Position numbers and translations under genes: made by a program. From Liolophura sinensis (taxonomy: Eukaryota > Mollusca > Polyplacophora > Chitonida > Chitonidae): a DNA stretch of 64,000 nucleotides. Positions within the stretch are counted from its first letter, which is position 1. Each line of letters starts with the position of its first letter. Positions 61,820 to 64,000 of this stretch are shown here, piece after piece. The notes beneath the pieces were generated by a model. The model had not been told where the DNA came from and made no database searches. It worked only from the letters and a program-made list of their open reading frames with translations. The stretch is from contig NC_088302.1 of assembly GCF_032854445.1 (NCBI RefSeq), positions 42,226,191 to 42,290,190 of the forward strand, in the 5' to 3' direction.

Positions 61820-63664
61820 ATGGCCTCTGTGGACTATTTGGAAACAGTGCATCCGCTTGACTATCCCATTGTAAGTAAAGCATTGTGCTACGTGTTACGG
61901 AGAAATAATATGTGAGAAAAGTGAAGCAAATGACAGGCCTAGAACTAGTAGCCATATCTTGACCGCTTTGAGCGATTTTACAGCAGAACTTGTTTATCAA
62001 CACTTCTCCGTAAACAGACACTGTTCTCTGGAAACGTTACTACTGGTACAACCCTTCTTTTTTTTCTCTCGCCACTGCATTTCTCCGTAGCCAGATTCTG
62101 TTCACGTTCCGTCTGCTGAAACCCACCCTTGGTTTATACTCTCCGTTCTATATTTCTACATATGTTTGTTCACCATCCATCATGCTGAAGTCCATCCATG
62201 TATTATACTCTGCCTGATACATTTCTCCACAACCGGAGTTTGGTCTCTGTGAACGTCACATTTGCTAGAATTCAGACTTGCTTTATACTCTCATCGCTAC
62301 ATCCTCCGTAGCAGGATGTTGTTCATTCTGAACGCTACATCTTGTAGACTTATCTCATTAGCACATTTCTCTGCAGCCAGATGCTGTTCTCTGTGAACGT
62401 TTCATCTGCTAGATCTCAGATATGTTTTATACTCTCATATCAATATTTCTCCTTCGCGAGATGCTGTTCTCTTTAAACACGCTAGAATCCAAACATGTTC
62501 ATTCTCACTCCTACCCTTCTCCGTATCGAGATATTGTTTTCTAAAGGTCACATCTGCCATAAGCCAGAACTTGCTTACTCTCACCGCGAGGTCTCTGTGG
62601 CTTTTGGTTAGCACGCCACCGTGGCACATTGACTCCGTAGCCTCCCACTCATGCGGTCCCTGTACATGTGAGTTCAGCTCATCCAGCTCATGCTGCCTTC
62701 CTTTCCTGTCGTAAGTGGGAAGAACTGACAACAGCCTGTGGATGGTCATGGGCTTCCCCCGGGCTGGGCCAGGTTTTCTCCCTCCACAATGCTGGCCGCC
62801 GTCGTATAAGTGAAATATTCTTAGTGCGTCGTAAAATCCGAATAAATTTATCAAATAATTCAATACCCTGGCTGGTTAATGTTTGGCTATCTACGATTCC
62901 AGCTCGCTTTACCCTGCCCATGAGCCCGAGCGCTATTTTTTCAGAGTACTACTTTAACTGATTGAACTCCATGTTATAAAGATTCACAGCATAGAGAATA
63001 AACCCAGCGAAGAGACGATAGTGTGACAGTTGGAAATATTCACACTTGACTGGTGAAATACGGCCTCTTGACAATTTACCTCGGTTAGGATTTTATTTTA
63101 CGTGTCTAGGTAAATGCCTTAACTGTAGCGAATTATACACACAGCTCAAGTTAGACTATCTAAATATAACTGAAAATAATTCTTATGTTCTTTGTGTGAC
63201 TATGCATATAATCCCGGTGTCAGATTATTAAGTGCCGACCAATGCAGTCGCTGTGAGTTCAAGTCCAGCTCAGCTCCGGCCGTACGTGGGAAGTCTCCCA
63301 GCAGCCTGCGGATGGTCGGGCTCTGCCCGGTTTCCTTCCACCATATTGCTGGCCGCCGTCGTATAAATGAAAAATTCTTGAGTACGGCGTAAAACACCAA
63401 TCAGTTTAATAAAATATTAAGTGCAGATCCGATCATCTGAATGAATGGGCTAACACAAACGCGGTCCAAATCAAAGAACCATCCGCTTGTTGCCACAGGG
63501 AGGAAAAATAAATAAATATGAAGTTTCATCAGCCTTATACATGATATTCATGCACTAACCACACGTAGTCAATATTAGTATGATGATATCGTGCATTTCA
63601 TTTTATAGTTTCAGGCGTTGGTTTCTAAACAGTTCGCTGAGCGAAGGAGCACAGTTTCTAGCGC
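61820..63664 (+). CDS. Start of an unidentified gene (two exons, 3' partial)
   Basis: Exon 1 is 61820-61870: an ATG in good context (CAACATGG) encoding MASVDYLETVHPLDYPI, ending phase 0 at a perfect donor GTAAGT. Exon 2 is 63609-63664: acceptor TTTTATAG, then FQALVSKQFAERRSTVSS plus two bases, and another perfect GTAAGT donor. A second AG six bases on would shorten exon 2 by two codons and keep frame. The first 35 residues look soluble and helical. No family is recognised. Later exons would lie to the right of the window. Support comes from the start context, two consensus donors, kept frame and the CRE cluster upstream. A chance match of short exons is still possible. Confidence 0.5.
61998..62588. 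repeat. Degenerate ~75-bp tandem array
   Basis: Repeated elements TTTCTCCGTAGCCAGATTCT, TGAACGTCACATYTGCTAGA and CTTTATACTCTC in the same order about seven times, much diverged. Lies in intron 1 of the candidate gene at 61820. Confidence 0.7.
62590..62860 (+). mobile_element. SINE family 1, diverged full-length copy
   Basis: Head (GGTCTCTGTGGCTTTTGGTT), body (GTGGATGGTCATGGGCTTCC) and tail (CGTCGTATAAGTGAAATATT) are all present with many substitutions. Lies in intron 1 of the candidate gene at 61820. Confidence 0.75.
63234..63420 (+). mobile_element. SINE family 1, 5'-truncated copy
   Basis: Starts at the B-box region (CGCTGTGAGTTCAAGTCC) and runs to the tail GAGTACGGCGTAAAACACC. Confidence 0.75.
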
Positions 63665-64000
63665 GTAAGTCCTCAATGTCGCAATGATAATACTTATGAT
63701 TTTATCCTATGATCACCGTAGGATATAAGAATAGATACAAAATTCAGCTATAGCTATAAGCCTTAAAGAGCGGAATCTACAAAGCTATTTTTACCAATAT
63801 CCAAAACTTCAATATAGACCTCAGTATTTGTAATTTATTGTACTGTACCACAAGAACTAAAGCCACGTTTCAAATTTTGACAAAGTGTCTTGAAACTGGC
63901 TGTATGGAGTCAGCTATTCCTGGAAGCTAGTTGAGCTGCTATAATTTTGGACCTGAATGTGAGGCTTATCAGAGTAAATCCATGGTTGTGATTGGGGTAC

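Overview
The window is animal nuclear DNA, most likely from a mollusc. It is AT-rich, its genes are split by long GT-AG introns, and it carries many copies of tRNA-headed SINEs whose sequence style is common in mollusc genomes. The species cannot be fixed from sequence alone.

The clear protein content is two ammonium transporter (AMT/MEP/Rh superfamily, AMT branch) genes arranged head to tail on the minus strand. AMT-A (7559-21721, 8 coding exons) conceptually splices to 508 residues. AMT-B (34479-54737, 9 coding exons) splices to 518 residues. Every exon join keeps frame and uses GT-AG. Both proteins keep the twin histidines, the pore aspartate and the phenylalanine gate of the family. They share five introns at identical positions and phases and differ at five others. 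They are therefore an old tandem duplication, not an assembly artefact. At the right end a CRE-rich promoter and two small exons (61820-63664, plus strand) look like the start of another gene that runs off the window. At the left, 2122-2374 (minus) may be the last exon of an unidentified gene.

The rest is repeat-rich. By region: 1-5930 is intergenic with a MITE-like foldback; 5935-7125 is a satellite just past the 3' end of AMT-A; 7559-21721 is AMT-A, with SINEs, an (AT)n tract and an array in its introns that includes an exon edge; 21818-26980 is a decayed reverse-transcriptase element bounded by direct repeats of about 155 bp; 27000-34478 holds minisatellites, a foldback and SINE pieces; 34479-54737 is AMT-B, whose introns hold a 156-bp minisatellite, a tandem triplication of an exon edge, a 1.6-kb inverted-repeat structure, an 80-bp array and SINEs; 55225-56725 is a 21-bp minisatellite upstream of AMT-B; 57797-58044 is another foldback element; 61600-64000 is the candidate new gene.

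The most unusual signals are two independent local tandem duplications, one in each AMT gene, that each copy a splice acceptor together with the first bases of an exon. Next are the rearranged inverted repeat in AMT-B intron 1 and the 21-bp array that is open in both directions. No CRISPR, operon or other prokaryotic feature is present. Most short open frames in the window are chance or repeat-derived.
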